Below, one piece after another: positions 27,804 to 38,972 of a stretch of DNA of 64,000 nucleotides. The notes under the pieces were generated by a model. That model searched no databases and had not been told where the DNA came from. It saw nothing but the letters and a program-made list of their open reading frames with translations. Made by a program: the position numbers and the translations under genes. How positions within the stretch are numbered: position 1 is the first letter of the stretch; each line of letters begins with the position of its first letter. This DNA comes from Microbulbifer sp. MI-G. Its GTDB lineage: Bacteria > Pseudomonadota > Gammaproteobacteria > Pseudomonadales > Cellvibrionaceae. The DNA is taken from the NCBI RefSeq assembly GCF_030440425.1, contig NZ_CP098023.1, forward strand, positions 3,160,501 to 3,224,500. The letters run 5' to 3'.

Positions 27804-28079
27804 TTCTGCCCCCTGGCGACAAGCCCACCGCCAAACCATTTTCCACACTGGCGCCTTCGGTTGCAGCCGCCGAGCTGCAGGGGACCTTAAAGAAAGGAAT
27901 AATACCGGGTACTGACGCAGATCAGGAAACAGGTAGACTCTGTGGCAGATCAACAGACTTCTCCATTCATCTCACCCTTTTGCCTACTTAAGGGCCAATA
28001 ACCGCAGTTACTACGCCCAGGGCACAGTGACTATTCGCGCATACAATGCGTACAGGATATTGAACCAGAGGACAAAACC

Positions 28080-28871
28080 ATGCAGCTCGAAATCACCATC
28101 GTAGATGCCTTTACCGATACCCTGTTTAAAGGCAATTCCGCAGCAGTGATTATCACACAACAATGGCTTGCGGATGATTTGATGCAATCAATCGCTGCGG
28201 AAAATAACCTGTCTGAAACCGCCTTTCTGATGAAGTTCTCTGACAGCGAATACCGGATTCGCTGGTTTTCCCCAGTGACTGAAATCGATTTTTGCGGTCA
28301 TGCCACCCTGGCCTCGGCCTTTGTGCTTTTCTCCAAAAACCCCACATTACAGAGCGTACACTTTTCAGCCGGAGCTGTGGGGAAAATGTACATTGCCCGT
28401 GCTGATGATGGCTATATCACCATGCACTTTCCCAAGCGGGCTCCGCATCCGGTAGCGCACATACCCGGTGATCTGATGACAGGGCTATCCATTCAACCGG
28501 CGGATGTACTGCGCAACAATCAGGCATATTTTGCCATTTATGAAAGGGAGGAGGATATTTTTAACCTGAAGCCGGATCCAGCAAAACTGAAAATTCTCGC
28601 TCCCTTTGATGTGGTGGCAACGGCCAGATCCGTACAATACGATTTTATCTCAAGGTATTTCTGGCCCGCCAATGGTGGCGTGGAAGATCCTGTAACCGGG
28701 TCCATCCATACAGGGCTGGCTCCCTACTGGGCAGAAAAGCTGGACAAATCCCGACTGACTGCGTTCCAGGCATCCAAACGGGGAGGTCTGCTAAACTGCC
28801 AGGTTAAGGAGGACCGGGTCATTATTTCCGGCAAGGCCGTTCAATACCTGAAAGGTAATATCAGCGTATAA
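28080..28871 (+). CDS. PhzF family isomerase/epimerase-like protein
   Basis: This 263-aa protein has the two-lobed PhzF fold: FKGNSAAV at the N-terminus, catalytic Glu in NNLSETAFL, FCGHATLAS, and in the second lobe DPVTGSIHTGLAPYW and RGGLLNC. Family members act on small metabolites (PhzF isomerises DHHA in phenazine synthesis), but most chromosomal copies have unknown substrates, and no phenazine genes are here. The ATG at 28080 follows a purine-rich GAGGA. Confidence 0.9.
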   Translation: MQLEITIVDAFTDTLFKGNSAAVIITQQWLADDLMQSIAAENNLSETAFLMKFSDSEYRIRWFSPVTEIDFCGHATLASAFVLFSKNPTLQSVHFSAGAVGKMYIARADDGYITMHFPKRAPHPVAHIPGDLMTGLSIQPADVLRNNQAYFAIYEREEDIFNLKPDPAKLKILAPFDVVATARSVQYDFISRYFWPANGGVEDPVTGSIHTGLAPYWAEKLDKSRLTAFQASKRGGLLNCQVKEDRVIISGKAVQYLKGNISV

Positions 28872-29110
28872 TTTACCCGGCAGTGGCAGTGAATCGATAA
28901 AATAGTCCCGATGTATCCCCTGTAGCGGTCGGTAAGCACCGAGCCAGTTTCATCTATGCCAGGGACCTGTTCGGTGATTCTTATACTATCGGCGGTTGCG
29001 GGAAGCACCGATTGGGTAAAACAGCAGATCGACAGAACAGATTAGATACCGTGTAATTACCGGCAAAACAACTCTCACCCGGTACCGCCTGTCGATGCAC
29101 AAAAGCGCAT

Positions 29111-30313
29111 TTATTCAGGCGGTTTTTGGTCATACGGGATAAAACCTTCCCAGTGCATCGGAAAATCCTGCTCAGCGATAGTTGCGGAAAGCAGATAACC
29201 GAAGATACCTTCCGCATTGTTACTATTGCTCATCAACAAGACTCCCGTACCCATCTCGGGATAAATCATTGAGAAGTTCTGAAAGCCCTCATCGTGATGC
29301 CCCTCTTTAAAGGCTGCCCAGCCGTATTTGGTATGGAACAACCCCCAACCCAAACCATAGCTGAGCTGGATATCGTCGTTGCGATCAGTGATTTCTCCGG
29401 CACCGGGGCCGAACTGTGTTTTAGTGCGAATACGCACCTGCGGACTGAACATCTCCTTGAGTGCCTTTGCACTGATGCCATCACCCTTGAGTACTGCTGT
29501 CATAAAACGCATATAGTCCTGGGTTGTGGTTTCCAGGGTACTGGGCGCACGGGCAGCATTATCTTTATCCCGGGGAAAAGTGTTGCCGTCGGCCCCATGC
29601 CCCAGAGCATAATCGCGTTCAAACCGGGGCTGCCAGGTATAACTGGACATAGCCATTCCGTAAGGGATGAAAATAGTTTCCCGCATCAGTTGTTCCACCG
29701 ATTTTCCGGTCAACTTTTCCAACACAACCTGTAAAAGCACCATCCCCTCTGCAGAGTAACTGTATCGCTCTCCCGGCTCGAAATGAATACGCAGTTTATG
29801 ATCCGATTCAAACCAGCGCCAGTTTGGCAATCCGGTCGTATGAGACAAGCACATGCGTGCGGTGATTTTCCGATATCGCGGTGCTTGGCGCAAATCCCCT
29901 AAATTCTTGTGCCATGCATTTCCGCCATCACTCTGGCTTTTCCACAGTGGCTCTTTCAAATACGATTGAAGCGGTTTATCCAGATCTATAATACCCTGAT
30001 CCGCCAGCTTCATTACCAAAACAGCAAAAACCGCTTTACTCAGCGAAGCGCCGTACATTTCTGTGGTGGTTTTGAGCGGTTTTTTATTTGGCAGGTCGGC
30101 AAACCCGAACGCTTCAGAATATACCGGCAGGCCATTGTTAAACACTGTGACAGTCAAACCCTGTACCTGAGCCGCATTGGTCAGTTGGGTGATTTTGTTC
30201 GTCAATTGACTGGAGGAAATGGTACTGCCATCCAAGCGCACCAGCTGCTTTTCAGCAGAGCTGGCAAAATTGGACAACCCGATAACAATCAAAACTACCA
30301 GAATTCTTTTCAT
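29111..30313 (-). CDS. serine hydrolase of the beta-lactamase/class C fold, secreted
   Basis: This is a 400-aa protein with a signal peptide (cleavage near residue 20, SSA-E). Penicillin-binding-type motifs are visible: SLSK (S-x-x-K nucleophile) at about residue 90, a YS-type second motif (YSYSAEG) and EGHHDEG as the third. These match the broad beta-lactamase-related family, which includes esterases, D-aminopeptidases and DD-peptidases, so antibiotic resistance should not be assumed. Base composition is lower in GC than in the neighbouring housekeeping genes. No partner gene is adjacent. Confidence 0.85.
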   Translation of the reverse strand: MKRILVVLIVIGLSNFASSAEKQLVRLDGSTISSSQLTNKITQLTNAAQVQGLTVTVFNNGLPVYSEAFGFADLPNKKPLKTTTEMYGASLSKAVFAVLVMKLADQGIIDLDKPLQSYLKEPLWKSQSDGGNAWHKNLGDLRQAPRYRKITARMCLSHTTGLPNWRWFESDHKLRIHFEPGERYSYSAEGMVLLQVVLEKLTGKSVEQLMRETIFIPYGMAMSSYTWQPRFERDYALGHGADGNTFPRDKDNAARAPSTLETTTQDYMRFMTAVLKGDGISAKALKEMFSPQVRIRTKTQFGPGAGEITDRNDDIQLSYGLGWGLFHTKYGWAAFKEGHHDEGFQNFSMIYPEMGTGVLLMSNSNNAEGIFGYLLSATIAEQDFPMHWEGFIPYDQKPPE

Positions 30314-30827
30314 AGCCTATTCACGCTGTTTTCTTTTAATCTGTATCAAACGGTTTCACTGCTTCAAAAGAACCTGTTTCAGATTTTGATTCTTATCTGC
30401 ATGTTCGCAGCCTTGGGAATTGAACAATCGGGAAAAGGAGGTTATTGAGTCGCTCCAGAATACAAGTGAGCGTCTGATCGAATTAATGTGTTTCCAGGTG
30501 CTGTTAACAAGTCAGCCGTAAAACCCGGTTGAAATCTATCCGGGGCAGACAAAAAGCGTGGATCACTCGAGCGCTCTTGCAAACCTTCGGCTACACCAGG
30601 TCCACCGTGATTCCCCTTCCCCCTTTGGCATCTATTGGAACATCCATCCTCACCCGAGGCAACCCGGTGCCCCAGCTATTCCAGATGTCGTTGGGTTTTG
30701 ACAGATTATCGGAGAATTTTCCCCCCATATCAGCACCCTAAGAGCACGGTGTCCCTGCCCAGCGCACTGGCAGCCAAATTTCTGCTTACCCAGAGGGCCG
30801 ACAAGTATCCCGAAGCCTACCCAGAAT
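30314..30827. other. 514-bp intergenic stretch
   Basis: It lies between the upstream side of the beta-lactamase-fold gene and the 3' end of nnrS. Short frames on the plus strand show no recognisable motif. No convincing terminator, tRNA or repeat was seen. Confidence 0.4.
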
Positions 30828-31988
30828 TTACCCGGGATGGCCATCGGGGCGGGGCCGGAAGAGGACCGGGGTGTAGTACAAAAGAAAGAGTGCATACCCC
30901 ACGATCCAAGTGACGATGGCCACAAGAAAGCCAGTGGGTGCAGAAGCCCAGAACACACGCACCAGGGCCGAGCAGGCCAGCGCCGCAAATGCCAGCGGCA
31001 TCAGGCGCGGCGCCTTCAACACCCGACCGGTATGCCCGAGGCTCACGCGGCTGGCCATCGACAGAATCAATCCACCAATACCGCCTACGGCAAAGGCGTG
31101 CAGGGCGGGACTGTGCCAGGAGGGCGCTATACCGCTCCAGGCCAGCGCGGCGAGAAAACAGCCGAGAACCACAAGCCAATAACTCAGGTGCAAAGACCAA
31201 ACCATCGGTTCAGCCCAGATCCGCGTGGGGTGCCAGCGCAATATGCGCACAAGCTGCAACACACCGAGTACCAGGGCGAGTGCAGCCCAAAGCGTCCGGG
31301 GCAATCCCAGTGCCACACTCAGTAAAAGCAGTATTGCGGCAATGTGCGTGCCCCACTCGGCAAAGGGCAGCTTCTCGCGAGGGGGCATTTGGAAACGCCG
31401 CGCGGTAAAAAAGGGTATTACCCGTCCACCGATCACCAGAATAATGGCTGTCACCAGCAGAAGGGCGAGCAGTGCCACTCGGCTCTGGGCCCCCGGCAAC
31501 AGCCAGTGACACGCCGATAACCCGGCAAAAGCCAGCATGGCAGGCAATACAAACAGATTGCGCCACTGCCTGGTACGCAATACCCTTGCCCCCAGCAGAA
31601 ACCCGGCCAACAGGAAAAACGCCACCTCTGTGCAGACTGGTATCCACACTGGTACCACCGCGAACAGATACCCCAAACGCGCCAGCAGCCACAATCCCAC
31701 CAGACTCATCAACTGGGGCCCCTTTGGTGAGGGAATCCCGGTCCAGGTCTGCATGGCGGTAGCGAGAAAACCGACCACCACCGCAGCGGCAAATCCAAAC
31801 AGCATTTCATGGGAGTGCCAGACGACCCCACCGCGCAGCGCCGGCAACTGCCAACCGGACAACTGCAGTTGCCATACCAAAAGCGCGATCATGCTCCACA
31901 GGGCAGCCCCCCAGAAAAAAGGCCGGAAAGGCATACGCCAAATAGGCGAAATGGATTCTGTATGCGCGCGGTCGACAATGGGAATCAC
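30828..31988 (-). CDS. nnrS: NnrS family membrane protein
   Basis: This is a 386-aa protein with about twelve membrane segments. The family signature is clear at the N-terminus: FRPFFWGAALWSM, WHSHEMLFGFAAAVVVGFLATAMQTWTG. The conserved histidines may bind haem or copper; in other bacteria NnrS protects against nitric oxide stress. No denitrification or NorR-type regulator lies nearby, so it is an orphan copy here. Start: ATG at 31988 with GGAGTGTAG upstream. Confidence 0.9.
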   Translation of the reverse strand: MIPIVDRAHTESISPIWRMPFRPFFWGAALWSMIALLVWQLQLSGWQLPALRGGVVWHSHEMLFGFAAAVVVGFLATAMQTWTGIPSPKGPQLMSLVGLWLLARLGYLFAVVPVWIPVCTEVAFFLLAGFLLGARVLRTRQWRNLFVLPAMLAFAGLSACHWLLPGAQSRVALLALLLVTAIILVIGGRVIPFFTARRFQMPPREKLPFAEWGTHIAAILLLLSVALGLPRTLWAALALVLGVLQLVRILRWHPTRIWAEPMVWSLHLSYWLVVLGCFLAALAWSGIAPSWHSPALHAFAVGGIGGLILSMASRVSLGHTGRVLKAPRLMPLAFAALACSALVRVFWASAPTGFLVAIVTWIVGYALFLLYYTPVLFRPRPDGHPG

Positions 31989-32591
31989 AATCTACACTCC
32001 TTCTAAAAACCGGGCTGTTTTCCCAGGGCAAAGGCTTGACCGACTCCGTGTTCTCCATCCATGGGGCAATACCATCTGTGCCGAAGGCTCCAAGGCCTTC
32101 ACGTGCACATCCTAGCATCTCCCGGGACTCTAAACCCTGATTTCGCTCAAGCCCCCACCCTGGGAAACGGCGAAAAATCCTTGCATACCCGTGATTGCAA
32201 TGGCCTGAAATGCCGCTTCACGGATTGAGTGATGGGTGTATTTTCACTCAACCAACACCAATAGTTAATAATCCACCGCAAAATGTTGAAAGTCGGGACC
32301 TATAACCATTCAGAAAGGCAGGGTATTTCTCAACCCGCTTCAGCAGGCATTCAAGGATACACACAAACCCGGTAACCAACAGATTGCCGGGCCATCCGTA
32401 TTTCCAGGTATTGCGTGAATAAGGGGGGCTGTATAAACCTGATCAGTTCAGTTGTTTTCCCTACCGGTGAGGCAAGGAAAACCAAAGCTCTTCTGCCCAG
32501 CCTCTCTTTGCATCTTGAGTCAGTTTCTGCTGCAACCGACACGGACCAAGCCGAGAGTGGCCAATAGAAATCTTAGCGGAATACCCCCCTG
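31989..32591. other. 603-bp intergenic stretch upstream of nnrS
   Basis: AT-richer than the flanks. A minus-strand frame of 63 codons at 32351-32542 has no recognisable motif and is probably spurious. No NO-responsive operator or other regulatory element was identified. Confidence 0.4.
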
Positions 32592-32628
32592 AAAAAGATA
32601 ATCTCACCAGGTGCCCTTATTCACCTGG
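32592..32628 (-). terminator. candidate terminator after greA
   Basis: On the minus strand CCAGGTG-N8-CACCTGG is followed after ten bases by ATCTTTTTC, about 75 bp past the greA stop. The gap between stem and T run makes it a weaker intrinsic terminator. Confidence 0.5.
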
Positions 32629-32702
32629 CACCGACTTGGCCAGCGGATTTTTAATCAACAGCATTCAGTCAAGTGTCAATCCGCTTTGAAAAGAACACCA
32701 GG

Positions 32703-33179
32703 TCACAAATGTTCCACGGCGTCAATTTCGTATTCCATCGAACCGGAAGGCGCGTGTACCACAACAACCTCCCCAACTTCTTTGCCGATCAGCGCCCGCG
32801 CAATGGGGGAATTCACAGAGATCTTGCGTTTTTTCACATCGGCTTCATCATCACCCACAATCTTGTAAGTAACCTCGCGGTCGTCATCCAAATGAATAAT
32901 CGTGACCGTGCTGCCGAAAATCACCCTGGCACTCGGCTCAATCGACTTGATATCGATAACCTGTGCGTGAGACAGTTTACTTTCAATTTCCTGAATGCGA
33001 CCTTCAATAAAACCCTGCTTTTCCCGTGCAGCGTGGTATTCGGCATTCTCCTTCAGGTCACCGTGTTCGCGCGCCTCCGCTATCGCCTGCACTATGGCAG
33101 GGCGCTCCACTTTCTTCAGGTTTTCCAGCTCTGAACGCAATGCGTCGGCGCCTTCAACGGTCATTGGTACCCGGTTCAA
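32703..33179 (-). CDS. greA: transcription elongation factor GreA
   Basis: GreA (158 aa) rescues backtracked RNA polymerase by stimulating transcript cleavage. It has an N-terminal coiled coil with the acidic tip ([16 protein letters not shown]), and a C-terminal FKBP-like domain ([27 protein letters not shown]). The start is TTG at 33179 (NRVPMT), justified by a perfect GGAGG 7 bp upstream and by alignment with E. coli GreA. It follows carB by 85 bp; carAB-greA is a usual pseudomonad operon. Confidence 0.97.
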   Translation of the reverse strand: MNRVPMTVEGADALRSELENLKKVERPAIVQAIAEAREHGDLKENAEYHAAREKQGFIEGRIQEIESKLSHAQVIDIKSIEPSARVIFGSTVTIIHLDDDREVTYKIVGDDEADVKKRKISVNSPIARALIGKEVGEVVVVHAPSGSMEYEIDAVEHL

Positions 33180-33264
33180 TGTGGGACCTCCATGGTAGTT
33201 ACTGCGGAGCCGAACCCTGGAACTTCACAGGGTTCGCCCGCAACTCACAGGTTGGTTTAGAAAT

Positions 33265-36200
33265 TTAAGACAGCTTGACTACGCGCTGGTGAAGGTCCTG
33301 CAGACGGCGCACCTGCAACGGCTGCTCCTGGCGCATGGCCATCGCCATGGCCTGAGCGGCCGCCAGGGTGGTGGTGTAACACACCCGGTGATTCTCCGCG
33401 CTGCGACGGATATCTGCGGAATCGCGAATCGCCTGGCGTCCTTCGGTGGTATTGACCACCAGCGCAATCTCGTCGTTTTTGATCATATCAACGATATGCG
33501 GACGACCTTCACTCATCTTATTTACGGTTGTAACGGGAATGGCGCTCTCTTGCAAGACCCTGGCGGTACCGCGCGTGGCCACCAGCTCAAAACCCAGGGC
33601 GACAAGGTCTCTCGCGACGCCCACAGCCTCCTGCTTGTCGAAGTCGCGCACAGACATAAATACGCGCCCCGACATCGGCAGGCGGTCACCGGCAGCCACC
33701 AGTCCCTTATCAAACGCCTCCGCGAACGTGGCGCCGACCCCCATCACCTCACCGGTGGATTTCATCTCGGGCCCGAGAATCGGGTCCACTTTCGGGAACT
33801 TGTTGAACGGGAACACCGACTCTTTGACAGAGAAGTAATCCGGTACAATCTCCTCCGTGAAGCCCTGCTCCCTCAGACTGGTGCCCGCCTGACAGCGCGC
33901 AGCGACCTTGGCCAGGGAGATCCCGATACACTTGGAGACAAACGGCACCGTGCGGGAGGCCCGCGGGTTCACTTCGATCACATAGATCTCACCGTCCTGA
34001 TAGGCCAGTTGGGTATTCATCAAACCCACCACGCCCAGTTCCCGCGCCATGGATTTCACCTGCTCGCGCATTGTGTCCTGCGCCCCGGAGGGCAGGCTGT
34101 AGGGTGGCAGGGAGCAGGCGGAGTCACCGGAATGCACACCACACTGCTCAATGTGCTGCATAATGGCGCCAATAACAACGTCATGACCATCGGACACCGC
34201 ATCGATATCCACTTCAATGGCTGCATTGAGGAAGTGATCCAGCAATACCGGCGCCTCATCGGAAACCTGCACCGCTTCTTTCATGTAGTTGAGCAGTTCG
34301 TCTTCCTTGTAGACGATCTCCATGGCGCGGCCACCCAGCACATAGGAGGGGCGCACCACCAGGGGGTAACCCACATCCTTGGCGGCCTGGATGGCTTCGG
34401 AGATCGAGCGCACAATGGCATTTCTCGGCTGTTTGAGGCCCAGTCGCTTGATCATCTGCTGGAAGCGCTCGCGGTCTTCCGCGCGGTCGATCTGCTCGGG
34501 CGTGGTACCGATGATGGGCACCCCCTCCGCAGCCAGGTAGCGCGCCAGGTTCAGCGGGGTCTGGCCACCGAACTGTACAATGACACCCTGGGGCTTCTCT
34601 TTGGCGACAATTTCCAGCACATCCTCCAGAGTGACCGGCTCAAAGTAGAGGCGATCAGAGGTGTCGTAGTCGGTGGAAACTGTCTCCGGATTACAGTTGA
34701 CCATGATGGTCTCGTAGCCATCCTCGCGCATGGCCAACGCCGCGTGGACACAGCAGTAATCGAATTCAATACCCTGACCGATACGGTTGGGGCCGCCGCC
34801 CAGCACCATGATTTTCTTTCTGTCGGAGGGCACCACCTCACATTCCTCATCGTAGGTGGAGTACATATAGGCGGTGGAAGTGGCGAACTCCGCGGCACAG
34901 GTGTCCACACACTTGTAGGATGGGAAAACACCCAGCTTGTGGCGGAGTTCGCGCACGGTCTTCTGGCTTACACCCAGCAGATCGGCCAGGCGGCGGTCGG
35001 AGAATCCCTTGCGCTTGAGAAAACGCATATGTTCAGCCCGAAGCGCCGAGGTGGGCAGTGACTTGAGCGGCTCCTCGATCTTGATCAGCTCTTCGATCTG
35101 CACCAAAAACCAGGGATCTATAGCAGACAGCTCGTACACCTGCTCTACGCTCATTCCCATACGGAAGGCATCGCCCAGATACCAGATGCGCTCGGCGCCC
35201 GGCACGGAAAGCTCGCAGCGCAGGCGGTTCTCGGCACCGTCTTCGCCGGGATCGATCTTGCTTTCCAGGCCGAAGCTGCCCACTTCCAGGCCGCGCAGCG
35301 CTTTCTGCAGGGACTCCTGGAAAGTGCGGCCGATGGCCATGACCTCGCCCACGGACTTCATCTGGGTGGTGAGGCGCGCATCGGCCTCACCAAATTTCTC
35401 GAAGGTGAAGCGCGGAATTTTTGTCACCACATAATCGATGGACGGCTCAAAGGAAGCCGGTGTGGCGCCGCCGGTGATATCGTTTTGCAGTTCGTCCAGG
35501 GTGTACCCTACCGCCAGCTTGGCCGCCACCTTGGCAATCGGGAAACCGGTGGCCTTGGAAGCCAGCGCCGAGGAGCGGGATACCCGCGGATTCATCTCGA
35601 TCACCACCATCCTTCCGGTCTTCGGACAGACACCGAACTGCACGTTGGAACCACCGGTCTCTACGCCGATCTCGCGCAGCACCGCAATGGAAGCGTTGCG
35701 CATCAGCTGGTATTCCTTGTCGGTGAGGGTCTGCGCCGGCGCCACGGTAATGGAGTCACCGGTATGCACCCCCATGGGGTCGAAGTTCTCGATGGAACAC
35801 ACGATGATGCAGTTGTCGCGCTTATCGCGAACCACCTCCATCTCGTACTCTTTCCATCCCAGCAGGGATTCATCGATCAGCAGTTCATTGGTGGGAGACA
35901 GATCGAGACCGCGCTTGCAGATCTCCTCAAATTCGGGCCAGTTGTAGGCCACACCGCCACCGGAGCCGCCCATGGTGAAGGAGGGGCGGATAATCACCGG
36001 GAAACCGAACGCTTCCGGAACCGCCTTCGCCTCTTCCATGGAGTGCACGATCCGGGCGCGCGGCGTCTCCAGCCCGATCGCCTGCATGGCCTTGTCGAAC
36101 AGGTCGCGGTCTTCCGCCTTCTCGATAGCGTCTTTGTCCGCACCGATCAGCTCCACATCCCAGGCCTCCAGGATGCCCTGCTTATCCAGGTCCAGGGCAC

Positions 36201-36492
36201 AATTCAGTGCGGTCTGACCGCCCATGGTGGGCAGGATGGCGTCTGGGCGCTCTTGCTCGATAATCTTCGCCAGGGTACGCCACTCCACCGGTTCAATGTA
36301 GGTGGCATCGGCCATGGCCGGGTCGGTCATGATGGTGGCCGGATTGGAGTTCACCAGGATGACCCGGTAACCCTCCTCGCGCAGCGCCTTGCAGGCCTGG
36401 GCACCGGAGTAGTCAAATTCGCAGGCCTGGCCGATCACGATGGGACCGGCGCCAATAATCAGAATACTGTGGATATCTGTGCGTTTTGGCAT
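33265..36492 (-). CDS. carB: carbamoyl-phosphate synthase large subunit
   Basis: CarB (1075 aa) makes carbamoyl phosphate for arginine and pyrimidine synthesis from ammonia delivered by CarA. It has two homologous ATP-grasp halves: [18 protein letters not shown] at the N-terminus and [19 protein letters not shown] starting the second, oligomerisation domain between them and the C-terminal allosteric MGS-like domain ([18 protein letters not shown]). Length is normal. A hairpin separates it from carA. Confidence 0.98.
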   Translation of the reverse strand: MPKRTDIHSILIIGAGPIVIGQACEFDYSGAQACKALREEGYRVILVNSNPATIMTDPAMADATYIEPVEWRTLAKIIEQERPDAILPTMGGQTALNCALDLDKQGILEAWDVELIGADKDAIEKAEDRDLFDKAMQAIGLETPRARIVHSMEEAKAVPEAFGFPVIIRPSFTMGGSGGGVAYNWPEFEEICKRGLDLSPTNELLIDESLLGWKEYEMEVVRDKRDNCIIVCSIENFDPMGVHTGDSITVAPAQTLTDKEYQLMRNASIAVLREIGVETGGSNVQFGVCPKTGRMVVIEMNPRVSRSSALASKATGFPIAKVAAKLAVGYTLDELQNDITGGATPASFEPSIDYVVTKIPRFTFEKFGEADARLTTQMKSVGEVMAIGRTFQESLQKALRGLEVGSFGLESKIDPGEDGAENRLRCELSVPGAERIWYLGDAFRMGMSVEQVYELSAIDPWFLVQIEELIKIEEPLKSLPTSALRAEHMRFLKRKGFSDRRLADLLGVSQKTVRELRHKLGVFPSYKCVDTCAAEFATSTAYMYSTYDEECEVVPSDRKKIMVLGGGPNRIGQGIEFDYCCVHAALAMREDGYETIMVNCNPETVSTDYDTSDRLYFEPVTLEDVLEIVAKEKPQGVIVQFGGQTPLNLARYLAAEGVPIIGTTPEQIDRAEDRERFQQMIKRLGLKQPRNAIVRSISEAIQAAKDVGYPLVVRPSYVLGGRAMEIVYKEDELLNYMKEAVQVSDEAPVLLDHFLNAAIEVDIDAVSDGHDVVIGAIMQHIEQCGVHSGDSACSLPPYSLPSGAQDTMREQVKSMARELGVVGLMNTQLAYQDGEIYVIEVNPRASRTVPFVSKCIGISLAKVAARCQAGTSLREQGFTEEIVPDYFSVKESVFPFNKFPKVDPILGPEMKSTGEVMGVGATFAEAFDKGLVAAGDRLPMSGRVFMSVRDFDKQEAVGVARDLVALGFELVATRGTARVLQESAIPVTTVNKMSEGRPHIVDMIKNDEIALVVNTTEGRQAIRDSADIRRSAENHRVCYTTTLAAAQAMAMAMRQEQPLQVRRLQDLHQRVVKLS

Positions 36493-36553
36493 CTTTCTTC
36501 CGCTCTACTACCGGCTCGTGGCCGGCTGCGCTCATTTTCACTCGTGTCTTGTT

Positions 36554-36577
36554 AAAACCGCCGCAGAAGCGGCGGTT
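36554..36577 (-). repeat. stem-loop between carA and carB
   Basis: AACCGCCGC-N4-GCGGCGGTT is a perfect 9-bp stem with a short T tract on the minus strand. It lies 27 bp after carA and may stabilise mRNA or partly terminate. Confidence 0.55.
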
Positions 36578-36604
36578 ATCTCTCTGCTGCAGACAGCGCC
36601 ACCC

Positions 36605-37759
36605 CTAGGCGTAGGCGCGCGCTTTCATCAATTCGATAAACTGGTCGAACAAAGGTGCCAGATCATGTGGGCCCGGGCTGGCTTCCGGGTGCCCCTGAAA
36701 GCTGAAGGCCGGCCTGTCTGTGAGGCGGATGCCCTGCAGGGTGCCGTCGAAAAGGGATTTATGGGTTACCTCCACATTCTCGGGGAGGGCATCCGCATCC
36801 ACCGCAAAGCCGTGGTTCTGTGCTGTGATCATCACCCTGCCACTGCGCAGATCCTGCACCGGATGGTTACCACCATGGTGGCCAAATTTCATCTTGGAGG
36901 TTTTAGCGCCCACGGCCAGACCCAGCAACTGGTGTCCCAGGCAGATGCCATAGGTGGGAATACCCGCGTCGAGAAACGCGCGGATAGCAGTGATCGCATA
37001 ATCACAGGGTTCCGGGTCACCGGGGCCGTTGGACAGGAAGATGCCGTGGGGATTCATCTCCAGCACCTCCGCCGCGGGGGTCTGCGCCGGTACCACGGTA
37101 ATATTGCAGCCGCGGTCCACCAGCATGCGCAGGATATTGCGTTTTACACCGAAATCGTAGGCCACCACCTTGTAAGGTTGTACCGGCGCCGCCTTGTGCC
37201 CGGCACCCAGGGCCCAGGTCCCCGCATCAAAGGTGTAGCAATCCCCGGTGGTCACAACACTGGCCAAATCCATCCCCTTGAGGCCGGCAAAGGCCCTGGC
37301 CTTTGCCAGGGCTTCTTCGCGGTCGAGAATGTCACCGGCCAGGATACAGCCGTTCTGCGCACCCTTGTCGCGCAAAAGGCGGGTCAGACGGCGGGTATCG
37401 ATATCGGCAATGGCGACAATATTGCGCTCGCGCAGGTAGTCCTGCAGGGACTGCTGGTTGCGAAAACTGCTGGCAAGCAGGGGCAGATCCCGGACCACCA
37501 GGCCCGCGGCCCAGACTTCTGCGCACTCTTCATCTGTCTCATTGGTGCCGGTGTTGCCAATGTGCGGGTACGTCAGGGTGACAATCTGGCGAGCGTAAGA
37601 GGGATCGGTCAGGATCTCCTGATAACCGGTCATTGAAGTATTGAACACAACCTCACCCACAGAGCTGCCGTGTGCCCCAATTGCGCGCCCCTCAAAAACA
37701 CTGCCATCTGCAAGCACCAGCAGAGCGGGCGTTGTTGTGTGGAAAAAATCGAGGGACAT
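36605..37759 (-). CDS. carA: carbamoyl-phosphate synthase small subunit (glutaminase)
   Basis: CarA (384 aa) hydrolyses glutamine and channels ammonia to CarB. The N-terminal domain ([31 protein letters not shown]) precedes a class I glutamine amidotransferase domain with the nucleophile elbow YGICLGHQ and the His-Glu pair in GHPEAS. The ATG at 37759 (MSLDFF) is chosen; the frame is open 38 codons upstream without similarity. dapB is normally directly upstream in this clade, but here about 3.4 kb of other genes intervene. Confidence 0.97.
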   Translation of the reverse strand: MSLDFFHTTTPALLVLADGSVFEGRAIGAHGSSVGEVVFNTSMTGYQEILTDPSYARQIVTLTYPHIGNTGTNETDEECAEVWAAGLVVRDLPLLASSFRNQQSLQDYLRERNIVAIADIDTRRLTRLLRDKGAQNGCILAGDILDREEALAKARAFAGLKGMDLASVVTTGDCYTFDAGTWALGAGHKAAPVQPYKVVAYDFGVKRNILRMLVDRGCNITVVPAQTPAAEVLEMNPHGIFLSNGPGDPEPCDYAITAIRAFLDAGIPTYGICLGHQLLGLAVGAKTSKMKFGHHGGNHPVQDLRSGRVMITAQNHGFAVDADALPENVEVTHKSLFDGTLQGIRLTDRPAFSFQGHPEASPGPHDLAPLFDQFIELMKARAYA

Positions 37760-37873
37760 ACAGGTCTCCGGCGTGGGTACAGCGTTAATCAAATTGGAAC
37801 TCTCCGGTCTACACAGCAGTGTGTGGGCCGGGCAGCGGGCTTTGGAGCAGACGGGGCTGGCTGGTGCGCGCAT

Positions 37874-37912
37874 AAAAAAGCGAGATGAAACCTGACAGCT
37901 TCATCTCGCTTT
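37874..37912 (-). terminator. bidirectional intrinsic terminator upstream of carA
   Basis: AAAGCGAGATGAA-N10-TTCATCTCGCTTT is a perfect 13-bp stem flanked by A and T runs. On the minus strand it lies about 180 bp after the YfiR-like gene and isolates carAB from it. Confidence 0.9.
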
Positions 37913-38089
37913 AAAATTCTGCCCACACTCGGCTCTCACAAACTGGCCATCGCTTACCACCGGCTTTCCACAGTCCCGCGCGGCACAATCCGACCCCGTG
38001 CCACAGACCCAAATCCGGGCGCAGATTCTACGCGAAACCGCGCCAGGATACCAGTACAAACCTGCCCCAGAGGCATCGGCAGCCCCGGT

Positions 38090-38662
38090 TCAGTTGACCT
38101 CGCGCCCGAGGCGGAACAGGCTGGTACCCATCTTCAGCTCCGCCTTCTCCAGCATGGTCTTGTTCATACGCACGGCCACTTCACCACCGCTATCGGCAAA
38201 CTCGATCATACCGCCGGTTGCGGCAAAGCGCTCAGCATCGCTCACAGTGAGAACGGGGAAATATTCCAGCGCCACCAGGGCCTTGAGCAGGTTGGCGCGC
38301 GCCATGGGTCCCAGCACGACGATCTGGCATTTGCGGGCGCGCAGCATCTGCTTCAGGTCAACTTTCTCAAATTCCGTTCTGCGCCCGTCGATACGCTGGT
38401 TCCTGAGGCGTTCTTGCAGGGGTTCACCGAGGGAATCTCCGCCCATCAGGCATACGCGGAAAGGGGCATTGCGGTTGTCAAAGGCATTGACCGGCCACTG
38501 CAGGTGGTAGGCAAAGTGCACGATGTAATCCACCATCACACGCCGCCCAAGGGGGGTTTCCGAGAGTTGTACCGCCGCCTGTACACCAGGGGCAGTCAGC
38601 GACAGCAACAGCAGGAAGCGCGTAAGGAAGCGGAGGGGAGGGGGAGCATTGCGTATGTTCAC
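38090..38662 (-). CDS. YfiR-like (DUF4154) periplasmic protein
   Basis: This is a 190-aa exported protein with an N-terminal signal peptide (LLLLSLTAPGVQA) and YfiR family blocks: FAYHLQWP, FRVCLMGGDSLGEPL, KCQIVVLGP, FPVLTVSDAERFAATGGMIEF and a C-terminal KMGTSLFRLGREV. In Pseudomonas YfiR inhibits the diguanylate cyclase YfiN in the periplasm. No cyclase or YfiB-type lipoprotein lies next to it, so the partner is elsewhere or different. Confidence 0.82.
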   Translation of the reverse strand: MNIRNAPPPLRFLTRFLLLLSLTAPGVQAAVQLSETPLGRRVMVDYIVHFAYHLQWPVNAFDNRNAPFRVCLMGGDSLGEPLQERLRNQRIDGRRTEFEKVDLKQMLRARKCQIVVLGPMARANLLKALVALEYFPVLTVSDAERFAATGGMIEFADSGGEVAVRMNKTMLEKAELKMGTSLFRLGREVN

Positions 38663-38972
38663 GGTTCTTCAGTCCCTGCGGCTTGCACCATTTGCCCACC
38701 AGGGCAACAACCCCGCCCTGTTCCCAGGGAGCTACCACCCGACAAACGGTTTCGATCAACGGACACCTGTGGCGAGGGGTGTTCCAGGCGCCTTTGTGCT
38801 TTGCAGAAACACCCGGCCACCCCAGAAGTTTAGCTTACCGGACCTGCGCCAGGCGTTTTCACAACAGCGCCCCCCCAAAGTCGCATCCGCTTTATTGGGA
38901 GGGCCTAGAGGAAGGACGGCAGCCGGCCTCCTATCCGCGTTATGCGGCATCTACCTGTCACCAACTACCAGG
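38663..38972. other. 310-bp intergenic stretch
   Basis: It lies between the YfiR-like gene and a small membrane-protein gene. No gene, hairpin or repeat that I can support. Confidence 0.4.

Noticed and set aside
28080..28871. Phenazine biosynthesis cluster member
   Set aside because: PhzF-like proteins are common orphans; no other phz genes are nearby.
29111..30313. Antibiotic-resistance beta-lactamase
   Set aside because: The motifs fit the broad serine hydrolase family; there is no evidence for lactam hydrolysis or a resistance context.
33289..35061. 590-codon plus-strand frame
   Set aside because: Antisense of carB.
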